A stretch of DNA of 64,000 nt from Streptomyces sp. TLI_105 (GCF_900105415.1 NZ_FNSM01000001.1:5853501-5917500), one strand, 5' to 3'; shown: positions 1-9,156, numbered from the stretch's first letter. The notes: generated from the letters alone by a model not told the origin. A program made the numbers and translations.

Positions 1-1500
1 TCCATCCTGAACGTCGCGGTGAAGACGATCGCCGCCCCCGCGCCCACCGGCATCGGAGCCACCCAGAGCGAGCTGGAGTGGTCCATCAACTCCTACACGC
101 TCGTCTTCGCCGGACTCCTCTTCACCTCCGGCCTGCTCGGCGACCGCCTCGGCCGCAAGAAGGTGCTGCTCTTCGGCATCACCGTCTTCGGCATCGGCTC
201 CGCCCTCGCGGCCCTCTCCGGCTCCCCGGGCGAACTCATCGCCTACCGGGCCGTCATGGGCCTCGGCGCCGCGTTCGTCATGCCCGCCACGCTCGCCGTC
301 CTCATGAACGTCTTCGAGCGCGACGAGCAGCCCAAGGCCATCGGCATCTGGGCCGGCAGCGTCGGCCTCGCCATCGCCGTCGGCCCCATCACCGGCGGCA
401 TCCTCCTCGAACACTTCTGGTGGGGATCGATCTTCCTCGTCAACGTGCCCGTGGTGCTCCTCGCCCTCGCCCTGATGCTGTGGCTCGTGCCCGACTCCCG
501 GGACCCCCGGCCCGGCCGCATCGACATACCCGGCGTGCTGCTCTCCGTCGTCGGACTCGTCCTCCTCGTGTACGGGATCATCCGCGGCGGCGAGCTGGCG
601 AGCTTCACCGACGTGACCGTCCTCGCCCCCGTCCTCGGCGGCCTCGCGGTCCTCGTCGTCTTCGTCCTCCACGAGCGGCGCAGCGACCACCCGGCCATCG
701 ACATGTCGTACTTCAGGAAGCCCGCGTTCTCGGCGGCCGTCGCCGCGATCGCGCTCGTCTTCTTCGCCCTCATGGGCGTGACCTTCTTCTCCGCCTTCTA
801 CCTGCAGAGCGTGCGCGGCTACACCGCGCTGGAGTCCGGGCTGCTCATCCTGCCGCTCGCCGTCGCGCAGATGGTCTTCGCGCCCCGGGCCCGCCTCGTC
901 GTCGAACGCTTCGGCGCCCGGGCCGTCTGCACCGCCGGCATGCTGCTCGTCGCCGCCGGCCTGGCCGCCTTCGCCTTCTTCGAGGCCGACACCCCCGTCT
1001 GGGTCCTGGAGGTCGTCTTCTTCCTCCAGGGCGCGGGCATGGCGCACATCATGCCGCCGGTCACGGTCTCGATCATGCAGGCGCTGCCCCGCGAGAAGGC
1101 GGGCTCCGGCTCCGCCATCAACAACACCTTCCGGCAGGTCGGCGGCGCGCTGGGCGTGGCCGTCCTCGGCTCGGTGCTCTCCTCCACGTACCGGGGCGAG
1201 ATCGAGGGGCACCTGGGCGGCGTCCCGGCGGCCCTGCGCGACACGGCGGGCGAGTCCGTCGAGGCCACGCTCGCGGTCGCGGCGAAGCTCGGCCCGGCGG
1301 GCAAGGACCTGGTCGGCCCCGCGTACACGGCCTTCCTGGACGCCATGCACGTCACGGCGACCGCCTCGGCCGCGATCGGCCTGGTCGGCGCGGTGGTCGT
1401 GGCGGCCTTCCTCCCGGGGCGGCCGGCGCCTGGAGGTACGGGTACGGGGAGGGGCGCGGCCACCGGCGAGGCCCGAGCGACGACCCCGGCCAGCCGCTAG
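1..1500 (+). CDS. MFS drug/proton antiporter, DHA2 (14-TM) type, 5'-truncated by window edge
   Basis: The reading frame is open from base 1, so the true start and first half-helix lie outside the window. An in-frame GTG at 19 is unlikely to be the start, because the residues before it (SILNVAV) match the DHA2 motif that normally follows LDxTIVNVALP. The inner-membrane protein shows the MFS motif A (GDRLGRKK) near the second visible helix and then about 12 more hydrophobic segments, which fits a 14-helix exporter. The C-terminal tail is short and Gly/Ala-rich. DHA2 proteins export drugs or small molecules using the proton gradient. The TetR gene about 600 bp downstream on the same strand is a natural candidate regulator. 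Family assignment is firm; substrate is unknown. Confidence 0.88.
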   Translation, partial: SILNVAVKTIAAPAPTGIGATQSELEWSINSYTLVFAGLLFTSGLLGDRLGRKKVLLFGITVFGIGSALAALSGSPGELIAYRAVMGLGAAFVMPATLAVLMNVFERDEQPKAIGIWAGSVGLAIAVGPITGGILLEHFWWGSIFLVNVPVVLLALALMLWLVPDSRDPRPGRIDIPGVLLSVVGLVLLVYGIIRGGELASFTDVTVLAPVLGGLAVLVVFVLHERRSDHPAIDMSYFRKPAFSAAVAAIALVFFALMGVTFFSAFYLQSVRGYTALESGLLILPLAVAQMVFAPRARLVVERFGARAVCTAGMLLVAAGLAAFAFFEADTPVWVLEVVFFLQGAGMAHIMPPVTVSIMQALPREKAGSGSAINNTFRQVGGALGVAVLGSVLSSTYRGEIEGHLGGVPAALRDTAGESVEATLAVAAKLGPAGKDLVGPAYTAFLDAMHVTATASAAIGLVGAVVVAAFLPGRPAPGGTGTGRGAATGEARATTPASR

Positions 1501-1501
1501 C

Positions 1502-2060
1502 GCCGACCCGCACGGGCCCCGCGCCCGCGCTGGGCGCGCGCCCCTGCCAGGCGGTCCCCCGCCCGTGCGGGCCCGCGCCCCGCGCCCGTGTGGGCCCGCG
1601 CCCCCGCGCCCGTGTGGGCCCCGTGCCCCGCGCCGTGTGGGCGCGCGCCCGCCGGGGCGGTGCCCACCCGCCGTGTGGGCAGTCGTCCCGCTGGGGCGAG
1701 GGGGTCCCCCCTGCTCGAGCGAAGCCGAGAGCTTGGGGGAGGGTGGGCACACGGGACGGCGCCTTCAGCGGCGCCTCCGCGTTCCGCGCCTGGACCCGCA
1801 CGGACAGCGCGGCGCGCAACGGGGTGCGGGTCAGGGCGCGGGAGCCTGGGCCCGGCAAGGGGCGCCGTTCCGTTGTGCCCACCCGTTCCGCCCCAGCGGA
1901 ACGCATGCCCACAACGGGGGCGCGAGGGGTGGGGGGCGCCGCCCCGGCGGAACCGGCGCCCGCAACGGGGCGGGTGGGCACCGCCCCAGCGGAACGACTG
2001 CCCACAACGGACCGCGGGCCGCGGAACGATCGCCCACAACGGACCGCGGGCCGCGGGAGA
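1502..2060. repeat. Intergenic long inverted-repeat element, copy A
   Basis: A 600-bp gap without a credible gene, filled by a GC-rich repeat structure. Arm GTGGGCAGTCGTCCCGCTGG (about 1675-1694) pairs with CCCCAGCGGAACGCATGCCC (about 1891-1910). Inside it, GGGTGGGCACACGGGACGGC (1741-1760) pairs with its near complement at about 1864-1883. The central loop holds a segment reading GTTCCGCGCCTGGACCCGCA. On the right, units containing GGAACG...GCCCACAACGG recur at about 1898, 1949, 1991 and 2023. The left flank (1505-1670) is a run of GCGCGCCC/CGTGTGGGC variants. The same family occurs near 14.0-14.4 kb and 48.4-49.0 kb. The six-frame ORFs across it are artefacts of GC content. Confidence 0.8.
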
Positions 2061-2105
2061 GAATCGGGGGGCGACAGGCAGTACCCGACGAGAGGCGGAG
2101 CGCAC

Positions 2106-2753
2106 GTGTCCCTGCAGGACAGCGGGAACCCCGAACCCCAGAAGGACGAGCCGACCCCCCCGCCGGAGGCGGCCCGGCGGGGGCGGCCGCGGTCCGAGGC
2201 GGTCGAACAGGCCATCTTCGACGCGGTCGTCGGCCTCCTGGAGGAGGGCGTCCCGCTCACCGAGCTGTCCATCGAGCGGATCGCCCGCACCGCCGGGGTC
2301 GGCAAGGCCACCATCTACCGCCGCTGGCCCGGCAAGGAGGAGCTCTTCGTCGAGCTCCTGCGCTCCGTGGAGCCCCAGGACCCGGTGCTCACCGGCACCT
2401 CCGTCCGGGACGACCTCGTCATGCTCCTGGAGATGCTGCGGCGGCGCGGCCTCGCCAAGCGGTCCTCCGCCCTGCTCCACAACGTCTTCTCGCAGATGCA
2501 GGCCTATCCCAAGCTGTGGGAGGCCTACCAGAACACCGTCATCGAACCGCGCCGCCGCCTCGGCATGGACACGGTGCGGCGCGGCATGGAGCTGGGGGAG
2601 ATCCGCGACGACCTCGACGTCGAGTTCGTGAACGACCTCTTCATAGGGCCCCTGCTCCTGCGCACCGTCATCCGGCCCGGCGCCACCCTGGAGCCGGGGC
2701 TCGCCGAGCGGGTCGTCGACGCCGTCATGGCGGGGCTGCGCCCCCGCCCCTGA
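2106..2753 (+). CDS. TetR/AcrR family transcriptional regulator
   Basis: A 215-aa DNA-binding repressor. The GTG at 2106 is chosen because AGGCGGAG lies just upstream and translation from there gives a normal-length TetR protein; the much longer frame upstream runs through repeat DNA. A charged, Pro-rich N-terminal tail (residues 1-30) leads to GRPR and the helix-turn-helix around residues 53-75 (LSIERIARTAGVGKATIYRR), followed by a helical ligand-binding domain. TetR proteins usually repress an adjacent transporter; here the DHA2 exporter ends about 600 bp upstream on the same strand. Ligand unknown. Confidence 0.87.
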   Translation: MSLQDSGNPEPQKDEPTPPPEAARRGRPRSEAVEQAIFDAVVGLLEEGVPLTELSIERIARTAGVGKATIYRRWPGKEELFVELLRSVEPQDPVLTGTSVRDDLVMLLEMLRRRGLAKRSSALLHNVFSQMQAYPKLWEAYQNTVIEPRRRLGMDTVRRGMELGEIRDDLDVEFVNDLFIGPLLLRTVIRPGATLEPGLAERVVDAVMAGLRPRP

Positions 2754-2947
2754 CAGAACCCCGCACCACCGCCCCGACCCGTACGAATGTGCGCGTTCTG
2801 TCACAGCCTGCCCGCCCACGCCGCCCGCAGGAACCCGCCACGCGCCGATGTCGTCCCTGGGTGAGTACGACGGACCCGTCATCGCCTAGTGTCGATGCCG
2901 GGTCACGGAGCGGGACAGCACGGCAGCAAGGCAGTGAGGACAGTGCG

Positions 2948-3970
2948 ATGGCGCGGGTGGACATGACGGAGACCGACCACGGCGGCGCGGGGAGCGGGCG
3001 CCCCCGGTCCCGGTTCCGGACCGCGCTCGACGGGCTCCGCCGCGATCCCGGGATCTGGCGCCGGGGCATCCTGCTCGCCCTGACCGCCGTGGCGCTCACC
3101 CTGTTCATGGTGTTCCACTCGGACATCCCCAACCGGATCGGCAACCTGGGCAGCCTCACCGAGACCTTCCTGCCCTGGCTCGGCGTCTTCGTGCCGCTCC
3201 TGCTGGTGCTCGCCCTCGTGCGCCGCTCCGCGACCGCGCTGATCGCCCTGCTGCTGCCGGCCGCGGTGTGGCTCAACCTCTTCGGCGGTCTCGTCGCCGA
3301 CAAGTCGGCCCCGGGCGGCGACCTGACCGTCGCCACCCACAACGTGAACGCCGACAACACCGACCCCGAGGGCACGGCCCGCCTCCTTGCCGCCTCCGGC
3401 GTCGACGTGCTCGCCCTGGAGGAGCTGAAGGGCGACATGGTCCCGGTCTACGAGAAGGGCCTCGCCGAGACCTACCCGTACCACTCCGTCCAGGGCACGG
3501 TCGGCCTCTGGAGCAAGCTGCCGCTGCGGGCCGCGCAGCCCGTCGACATCCACATGGGCTGGACCCGCGCCATGCGCGCCTCGATCGTCACGCCGAAGGG
3601 CGAGGTGGCCGTGTACGTCGCCCACCTCCCGTCCGTCCGGGTCAAGCTGAACGCCGGCTTCACCGCCAACCAGCGCGACACCAGCGCCAACGCCCTCGGC
3701 GAGGCCATCGCCGACGACCGGCACGAGCGGATCGTCCTCCTCGGCGACCTCAACGGCACCATGAACGACCGCGCCCTCAACGCCGTCACCTCGCAGCTGC
3801 GCTCCACCCAGGGCGCGGCGGGCGACGGCTTCGGCTTCAGCTGGCCGGCCTCGTTCCCGATGGCCCGGATCGACCAGATCATGGTCAAGGGCGTGGAGCC
3901 GATGTCCTCCTGGGCGCTGCCGGAGACGATGAGCGACCACCTTCCGGTCGCCGCCCGTGTGAAGCTCTGA
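2948..3970 (+). CDS. Endonuclease/exonuclease/phosphatase (EEP) family membrane protein
   Basis: 340 aa. Starts at ATG 2948, a few bases after a GAGGACAG ribosome-binding site. Residues 1-35 are cytoplasmic and Arg-rich; three hydrophobic segments follow (about 40-57, 72-90 and 95-110). The EEP fold then faces outside, beginning with LTVATHNVNADN and containing the catalytic features VLALEELK, LLGDLNGT and the C-terminal SDHLPV. Family members are metal-dependent phosphodiesterases or phosphatases acting on nucleic acids, phospholipids or inositol phosphates. This membrane-anchored architecture is common in Streptomyces; the substrate is unknown. Confidence 0.85.
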   Translation: MARVDMTETDHGGAGSGRPRSRFRTALDGLRRDPGIWRRGILLALTAVALTLFMVFHSDIPNRIGNLGSLTETFLPWLGVFVPLLLVLALVRRSATALIALLLPAAVWLNLFGGLVADKSAPGGDLTVATHNVNADNTDPEGTARLLAASGVDVLALEELKGDMVPVYEKGLAETYPYHSVQGTVGLWSKLPLRAAQPVDIHMGWTRAMRASIVTPKGEVAVYVAHLPSVRVKLNAGFTANQRDTSANALGEAIADDRHERIVLLGDLNGTMNDRALNAVTSQLRSTQGAAGDGFGFSWPASFPMARIDQIMVKGVEPMSSWALPETMSDHLPVAARVKL

Positions 3971-4009
3971 AACCTCCCCTTCACCCTCCGGAAGCCGCCG
4001 GGAAGAAAA

Positions 4010-4032
4010 CGTCTGAGACGATTTGTTTCGTC
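4010..4032. promoter_or_regulatory. Overlapping inverted repeats upstream of MFS gene
   Basis: CGTCTGAGACG (4010-4020) is a perfect 11-bp dyad and overlaps GACGA-N6-TCGTC (4017-4032). The pair sits about 30-50 bp before the MFS start in a stretch that is AT-rich for this genome, where an operator would be expected. No cognate regulator gene is adjacent; the TetR gene at 2.1 kb is the nearest candidate. Confidence 0.4.
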
Positions 4033-4062
4033 GAAGAACTAATTCCCGGAAAGGCTCTCCCC

Positions 4063-5286
4063 ATGCCCCTGGCGCTGCTCGCGCTCGCCGTCTCCGCCTT
4101 CGGCATCGGCACCACCGAATTCGTGATGATGGGCCTGCTCCCGCAGGTCGCCGACGACCTCGGCACCTCCGTCCCCACCGCCGGGTACCTCGTCTCGGCG
4201 TACGCGATCGGAGTGGTCGTCGGCGCCCCGCTCCTCACGGCGCTCGGCTCGCGGATCCCGCGCAAGCGGATGCTCCTGCTGCTCATGGCCCTCTTCACGG
4301 TCGGCAACCTCGCCTCCGCGCTCGCCCCCGGCTTCGGCTGGCTCCTCGCCGGTCGGGTCCTCGCCGGGCTCCCGCACGGCGCGTTCTTCGGCCTCGGAGC
4401 GGTCGTCGCCGCCCGGCTCGTGCACGAGGACCGGCAGGCGCGGGCGGTCGCCACGATGTTCCTCGGCCTCACCGTCGCCAACATCCTCGGCGTGCCGGCC
4501 GCGACCCTGCTCGGCCAGCACCTCGGCTGGCGGGCCACCTTCCTCGTGGTCTCCGCGATCGGCCTGCTCGCCATGGCCGCGCTCGCCCGCCTCGTCCCGC
4601 ACGTCCCCGTGGACGGGCGGCAGGGCCTCGGCCGCGAGGTGCGCGCCCTCGGCAGGCCGCAGGTGCTGCTCGGTCTGCTCACGGCCGTCTTCGGCTTCGC
4701 GGGCGTCTTCGCCGTCTACTCGTACCTCGCCTCGATGACGACCGAGGTGATGGGCTTCGGCGACTCCACCGTCACGATCGTCCTCGCCCTCTTCGGCCTC
4801 GGCATGACCGGCGGGGCGCTCGCCGCCGGACCGCTGACCGACCGGGCGCTGCGCCCCACGCTGTACGGCTCGCTCGCGGCCCTCGTCCTCGCCCTGGTCG
4901 CCTTCCGCTTCACCGTCCACGTGCCCTGGCTGGCGCTCGTCACGGTCGTCGTGCTCGGCGCGGTCGGCTTCATGACGACCACCCCGCTCCAGATGCTGGT
5001 CATGAACAAGGCGAAGGACGCCCCGACGCTCGCCTCCGCCTCCAACCACTCCGCCTTCAACCTCGCCAACGCGGGCGGCGCCTGGGCCGGCGGGGCCGCC
5101 GTCGCCGCCGGCTGGGGCTGGACCTCCCCGACCCTCGTCGGCGCGGGCCTCACCGCCGTCGGCCTCCTGATCGCGGCCGTGGCGGGCCTCCTCGACCGCC
5201 CCGGCACGGGGAAGGGGGCCTCCCGCGTCGTCGCGGGAAGCCTCCCGGCCGCCGACCGGGCCGTTCAGCCGGAACGAGCCGGCTGA
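4063..5286 (+). CDS. MFS transporter, DHA1 family (CmlR/AraJ-like)
   Basis: 407-aa inner-membrane protein starting at ATG 4063 with GGAAAGG (4048-4054) as ribosome-binding site. Twelve hydrophobic helices can be counted. The N-terminus carries FGIGTTEFVMMGLLP, the signature of the DHA1 subgroup that includes actinobacterial chloramphenicol-efflux proteins and the arabinose-polymer exporter AraJ. Motif-A-like GSRIPRKRMLL lies between helices 2 and 3, and LAGLPHGAFFG marks helix 4. The hydrophilic C-terminal tail of about 30 residues is species-specific. Likely a proton-driven exporter; substrate not predictable. The inverted repeats just upstream suggest repressor control. Confidence 0.88.
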   Translation: MPLALLALAVSAFGIGTTEFVMMGLLPQVADDLGTSVPTAGYLVSAYAIGVVVGAPLLTALGSRIPRKRMLLLLMALFTVGNLASALAPGFGWLLAGRVLAGLPHGAFFGLGAVVAARLVHEDRQARAVATMFLGLTVANILGVPAATLLGQHLGWRATFLVVSAIGLLAMAALARLVPHVPVDGRQGLGREVRALGRPQVLLGLLTAVFGFAGVFAVYSYLASMTTEVMGFGDSTVTIVLALFGLGMTGGALAAGPLTDRALRPTLYGSLAALVLALVAFRFTVHVPWLALVTVVVLGAVGFMTTTPLQMLVMNKAKDAPTLASASNHSAFNLANAGGAWAGGAAVAAGWGWTSPTLVGAGLTAVGLLIAAVAGLLDRPGTGKGASRVVAGSLPAADRAVQPERAG

Positions 5287-5296
5287 ACGCGCGGGA

Positions 5297-5590
5297 TCAC
5301 AGGACGTCTTCCTCCTCGCTCTCGTCGTCGGGCGACGGAGGAACCGGCTCCGCCAACGGGCGAGTGTCGATCAAGGTGGCGTCGAGTTGCCGGACGAGCG
5401 CGCGGATCCGGTCCCGGTCCGCCCCTCGGCCCAGCGGACGCTCCCGCAGGTCATGGGGGAACTGCACCGGGCATCGGGGTCGCCCTTCAGCGGCCGGGCG
5501 CGCGTGCCGCCTCGCCGATCTTCGGCGGGAAACGTTCGCCCCGCCGATGGCCTCCGGCGCGCGGGGAGCCCACAGCGCGGGCGCGCGCAC
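5297..5590 (-). CDS. Orphan ORF of unknown function, possibly a remnant
   Basis: A 97-codon frame from GTG 5590, convergent with the MFS gene. Only the 3' half looks coding: from about 5455 downward the codons are strongly G/C in the third position and encode a charged helix (DRDRIRALVRQLDATLIDTR) and an acidic tail ending DDESEEEDVL. The 5' half is Arg/Pro-rich as expected of random GC-rich sequence. A shorter start at an internal GTG before QFPHDLRERP (about 57 codons) is as likely. I do not recognise the family; it may be the end of a decayed gene. Confidence 0.35.
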   Translation of the reverse strand: MRAPALWAPRAPEAIGGANVSRRRSARRHARPAAEGRPRCPVQFPHDLRERPLGRGADRDRIRALVRQLDATLIDTRPLAEPVPPSPDDESEEEDVL

Positions 5591-5615
5591 GGAGGTCGCT
5601 CCACCGTCCGGCCGG

Positions 5616-7376
5616 TCAGCCGGTCGTCCTCTCCCGCCAGCGGTTCGTGATCGGCAGCCGCCGGTCCTTGCCGAAGCCCTTCGCCGAGATCTTGGTGCCC
5701 GGCGGGTACTGGCGCCGCTTGTACTCCGCCCTGTCCACCATCCGCAGCGTCCGCGTCACCAGTTCCTCGTCGAACCCGGCCGCCACGACGGCGTCCCGGC
5801 CCTGGTCCTGGTCCACGTACAGCGAGAGGATCGCGTCCAGGACCTCGTAGTCCGGCAGCGAGTCCGTGTCGACCTGGCCGGGGCGCAGTTCGGCGCTGGG
5901 CGGCTTGGTGATCGAGCTCTCCGGGATCGGCGGGGTCTGGCCCCGGTCCTCGGCCGCCCGGTTCCGCCAGCGGGCGAGGCGGAAGACGGTCGACTTGTAG
6001 ACGTCCTTGATGGGGCCGAACGCACCGACGGAGTCGCCGTACAGCGTCGAGTAGCCCACCGCCAGCTCCGACTTGTTGCCGGGCGCGAGGACGATGTGCC
6101 CCTCCTGGTTGGAGAGCGCCATCAGCATCGTGCCGCGCAGCCGCGACTGGAGGTTCTCCTCGGCGAGACCGGTGAGCCCCAGCGCGCCCATGTACGCGTC
6201 GAACATCGGCTCGATCGACACGGTGCGGAAGTGCAGCCCGGTCCGGCGGGCCAACTCGGCCGCGTCACCGCGCGAGTGGTCGGATGAGTACTTCGAGGGC
6301 ATCGACACGCCGTACACGTTGTCCGCGCCGAGCGCGTCGCAGGCGATCGCCGCGACGAGCGCCGAGTCGATGCCGCCGGAGAGCCCGACGAGCACCGAGC
6401 GGAAACCGTTCTTCGCGACATACGCCCGCAGGCCGATCACCAGCGCCGAGTAGATCTCCTCGTCGTCGTCGAGCCGGTGCGCGTAGCCGCCCAGCAGCTC
6501 CGGCTCGTACGCCGGCAGCGGCTCCTCCGACAGCACCACCCGGTCGATCCGCAGCCCGTCGTCCACCACGCCTTCGGGCGCGTCCGCCTCCGCCGCCGGC
6601 AGCTCCAGGTCGAGGATCACACTGCCCTCCACGAACTGCGGCGCACGCGCGACGACTTCGCCGGCCGCGTCCACGACGATCGAGTCGCCGTCGAAGACCA
6701 GCTCGTCCTGACCGCCCATCATGGCCAGGTACGCGGTGACGCACCCCGCCTCCTGGGCCCGCTTGCGGACCAGTTCGAGCCGGGTGTCGTCCTTGTTCCG
6801 CTCGTACGGCGAGGCGTTGACCGAGAGCAGCAGCCCCGCCCGGGCGCTGCGCGTCGCCGGGACCCGGCCCCCCTCCTGCCAGAGGTCCTCGCAGATCGCC
6901 AGCGCCACGTCGACGCCGTGGACGCGGACGACCGGCAGGGTGTCGCCCTGCACGAAGTAGCGGTACTCGTCGAAGACGCCGTAGTTCGGCAGGTGGTGCT
7001 TGGCGAAGCGCAGCACCACCTCGCCGCCGTACAGCACGGCCGCGGCGTTCTCCGGCGAGCCGGCCGGCCGGCCGAGCCGCGGCTCGGCCCGCTCGGAGCG
7101 GTCGAGGTAGCCGACGACGACCGGCAGCTCCCCGAACCCCTCGTCCGCGAGGCGCCGGGCGAGCCCGCGCAGGGCCGTCCGGGACGCCTCGACGAAGGAG
7201 GAGCGCAGGGCGAGGTCCTCGACGGGATATCCGGTCAGCGCCATCTCGGGGAACGCGACGAGATGCGCGCCCTGCCCGGCGGCGTGCCGGGTCCAGTGCA
7301 CGATCGCCTCGGCGTTCCCGGCGAGGTCTCCGACGGTCGAGTCGATCTGATTCAGGGCGAGGCGTAGTTGAGGCAC
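5616..7376 (-). CDS. nadE: Glutamine-dependent NAD+ synthetase
   Basis: 586 aa, normal for the two-domain bacterial enzyme. It converts nicotinate adenine dinucleotide to NAD+ using ATP and ammonia from glutamine. The N-terminal nitrilase-type glutaminase domain (about 1-270) shows the catalytic triad Glu in AFPEMALTGYP, Lys in RFAKHHLPNYG and Cys in LAICEDLW. The C-terminal synthetase domain begins around residue 310 and has the ATP-pyrophosphatase P-loop LVGLSGGIDSALVAAI. Ammonia is channelled between the domains. No partner gene lies in an operon with it; the membrane protein gene at 7447-8352 is on the same strand 70 bp upstream. Cytoplasmic housekeeping enzyme. Confidence 0.96.
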   Translation of the reverse strand: MPQLRLALNQIDSTVGDLAGNAEAIVHWTRHAAGQGAHLVAFPEMALTGYPVEDLALRSSFVEASRTALRGLARRLADEGFGELPVVVGYLDRSERAEPRLGRPAGSPENAAAVLYGGEVVLRFAKHHLPNYGVFDEYRYFVQGDTLPVVRVHGVDVALAICEDLWQEGGRVPATRSARAGLLLSVNASPYERNKDDTRLELVRKRAQEAGCVTAYLAMMGGQDELVFDGDSIVVDAAGEVVARAPQFVEGSVILDLELPAAEADAPEGVVDDGLRIDRVVLSEEPLPAYEPELLGGYAHRLDDDEEIYSALVIGLRAYVAKNGFRSVLVGLSGGIDSALVAAIACDALGADNVYGVSMPSKYSSDHSRGDAAELARRTGLHFRTVSIEPMFDAYMGALGLTGLAEENLQSRLRGTMLMALSNQEGHIVLAPGNKSELAVGYSTLYGDSVGAFGPIKDVYKSTVFRLARWRNRAAEDRGQTPPIPESSITKPPSAELRPGQVDTDSLPDYEVLDAILSLYVDQDQGRDAVVAAGFDEELVTRTLRMVDRAEYKRRQYPPGTKISAKGFGKDRRLPITNRWRERTTG

Positions 7377-7446
7377 CCGCCCAGTGTAATCGTCAGACCG
7401 ACGCTATGTCCTGGGGACAGGACACGGAACCGCGCCCGGTCCCGCG

Positions 7447-8352
7447 CTACTTCACCGGGCCGGACCAGATCGCCGGCTCGTAGGCGAGCAGCTGCGGCGC
7501 CAGTTCCAGCCGCACCTCGCCGTCCGCGTCCGCCGGCACCGAGAACGCGTAGCCGGCCTCGGCCCGCTTGCCCGGGAGCACCGTGCCCCGGAACACCCCG
7601 GTCGCCCCGCTCCCGTCGAAGATCGCCTCCACCGGTGCGCCGTCCGCGTCGCGCACCTCCGGGAGCGCGGTGCTGACGTCGACGGCCTTCCCGCTGCCGT
7701 TGACGATCGTGATCGTCACGCGCACCGCCGTGTCGCCCCGCTCGTACCCGGCGGCGAACCGGTCGGGCGTGAACGGCCGGGGCTTCGAGACCGTGACCCT
7801 CACCCCGTCCTCGTACGCATGGGTCTCGCCGAACGCCAGCTCCGCGGGCGCGGTCCCCTCCGGTGCGCCCGGCGCCTCCGGCGCGGCGGAGGCCCACTCC
7901 GGCTCGCGGACCGGGTCGCCCACGGCGTCCGACGCGCGCGCGAACAGGACGAGGACGAGCAGCCAGGCCGCCGAGAGGAGGATCGCCAGGGCCCCGAGCG
8001 CGATACCGACGATCGCCGACACCCGGCCGGCCCCCGGGGCCGCCCGGACGAGACCGACGACGCCGAGGACGAGCGCCAGGACGCCCAGGATCCCCCCGAC
8101 CCAGAAGAGGAACGGGGCGATCGCGAGGAACAGACCGACGACGCCGAGGACGAGCGCGGCCACGCCGAGACCGGTGCGGACGGCCGACACGGCGTACGGA
8201 TACGGCCCGGCTGCGCCGGACTCCGGCGGCACTTCGGGCGAGCCCGCTCCCGGTGGCATCCCCGATCCGGCGGGCGGGCCCGGCCGCGGCGGCACACCCT
8301 GCCCCTCGGGAGCCCCCGGGCCGGGGGCGGGCTTCTCCATGGGCGTGGTCAT
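7447..8352 (-). CDS. Membrane protein with DUF4190-like helices and DUF4352-like exported domain
   Basis: 301 aa. Order: a Pro/Gly-rich cytoplasmic N-terminus (1-50, many PG and GAP steps); three hydrophobic helices (about 58-80, 84-103, 110-138) arranged as in DUF4190 proteins; then an exported beta-rich domain from about 165 with ELAFGETHAYEDGVRVTVSK and ITIVNGSGKAVDV, typical of the DUF4352/immunoprotective-extracellular fold. Such proteins are common and uncharacterised in Streptomyces. ATG 8352 starts the ordinary N-terminus; an internal ATG four codons later is possible. Function unknown. Confidence 0.8.
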   Translation of the reverse strand: MTTPMEKPAPGPGAPEGQGVPPRPGPPAGSGMPPGAGSPEVPPESGAAGPYPYAVSAVRTGLGVAALVLGVVGLFLAIAPFLFWVGGILGVLALVLGVVGLVRAAPGAGRVSAIVGIALGALAILLSAAWLLVLVLFARASDAVGDPVREPEWASAAPEAPGAPEGTAPAELAFGETHAYEDGVRVTVSKPRPFTPDRFAAGYERGDTAVRVTITIVNGSGKAVDVSTALPEVRDADGAPVEAIFDGSGATGVFRGTVLPGKRAEAGYAFSVPADADGEVRLELAPQLLAYEPAIWSGPVK

Positions 8353-8557
8353 GCGGGGCCTCCGAGTCGATCCGAAACGCCGACGGTAGACCGGCCCAAG
8401 AGGGTCTGGCCAGGGGTTTCACGGCCGAAGAGGAGGCCCTGGACCGTCTCGCCGGTGGTACGGGGGCCCGGCTGCTCCCCGTCGTCCCCGGGGCCGGGGG
8501 CGACCCCTCCGCGCGGCCCACGAGTGCCGAGCCGGCTCCCGCCCTGACGCCCGAGCG

Positions 8558-8589
8558 CCACCGCCCGGACACGAGGGTCCGGGCGGTGG
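8558..8589 (-). terminator. Stem-loop terminator of CBS-domain gene
   Basis: A perfect 13-bp stem, CCACCGCCCGGAC (8558-8570) with GTCCGGGCGGTGG (8577-8589) and a 6-nt loop, lies 23 bp beyond the CBS gene stop. There is no T-run, as is usual for Streptomyces terminators. Confidence 0.75.
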
Positions 8590-8612
8590 CTCGAAACGGA
8601 TCGGTGAGCGGG

Positions 8613-9032
8613 TCAGGAACCGGCGTAGACGCTCGAGACGAACGCCTTGATCTGCTCGTCCGACAGGTGCTGGGCCAGATCGGCCTCGCTGATCATGCCG
8701 ACGAGCCGCTTGTCCTCGATGACCGGCAGCCGCCGGATCTGGTGGCTCTGCATCTCCTCCAGGACGACGCCCACGTCCGCGTCCGACTCGACCCAGCGCG
8801 GAGTGCCCTTCGCCATCTCACCGCAGGTGATCCTCGACGGGTCGTGGCCCTCGGCCACACAGCCGACCACGATGTCGCGGTCCGTGATGATGCCGCAGAG
8901 CCGTTCGTTCTCGTCGGCGATGGGCAGCGAGCCCACGTTGTGGTCGCGCATCATCTGCGCGGCACGGTCGAGCGTCTCGTGTGCCGGGATCCACTGGGCC
9001 CCGGAATGCATGATGTCCTTCGCCGTGGTCAT
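8613..9032 (-). CDS. CBS-domain pair protein
   Basis: 139 aa from ATG 9032, preferred over the upstream start at 9083 because GAAAGG lies about 10 bases before it and the family begins MTTAKDIM. The protein is two tandem CBS motifs (about 8-65 and 72-130): DHNVGSLPIADENERLCGIIT and QIRRLPVIEDKRLVGMIS show the repeated strand-helix pattern ending in GIITDRD / GMISEAD. Free-standing CBS pairs bind adenosine nucleotides and act as energy or stress sensors; mycobacterial hypoxic response protein 1 has this design. Partner unknown. A stem-loop follows the gene, so it is probably monocistronic. Confidence 0.88.
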   Translation of the reverse strand: MTTAKDIMHSGAQWIPAHETLDRAAQMMRDHNVGSLPIADENERLCGIITDRDIVVGCVAEGHDPSRITCGEMAKGTPRWVESDADVGVVLEEMQSHQIRRLPVIEDKRLVGMISEADLAQHLSDEQIKAFVSSVYAGS

Positions 9033-9102
9033 GGGGTGCGTACCTTTCGTCGAACGTCGTCGTACGAAGTCCCCGAGCCCCATCCATTGTGTGCGGACGG
9101 CG

Positions 9103-9136
9103 CGGCCCCCGCGACCGCAGCGGGTCGCGGGGGCCG
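9103..9136 (-). terminator. Stem-loop terminator after DUF305/DUF3105 operon
   Basis: A perfect 14-bp stem, CGGCCCCCGCGACC (9103-9116) with its complement at 9123-9136 and a 6-nt loop, lies 21 bp after the stop of the DUF305 gene and before the CBS gene start region. Confidence 0.75.
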
Positions 9137-9156
9137 TGTGCCGGGTCCGGCGGGGG

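Noticed and set aside
78..2753. An 891-codon frame covering the MFS gene, the repeat region and the TetR gene
   Set aside because: It reads the MFS gene in a wrong frame and crosses repeat DNA with Arg/Pro-rich translation. Only the part from GTG 2106 is protein-like.
1352..2882. Long minus-strand frames across the repeat gap near 1.5-2.1 kb
   Set aside because: They are low-complexity (Gly, Ala, Arg, Pro) and come from high GC content and the dyad structure; no ribosome-binding site or domain.
4021..4036. 16-bp ATTTGTTTCGTCGAAG shared with the glnA GlnR box (61540-61555)
   Set aside because: At the MFS gene only one of the four GlnR elements matches (GAAAC); the others are absent, so this is not a GlnR box and is probably coincidence.
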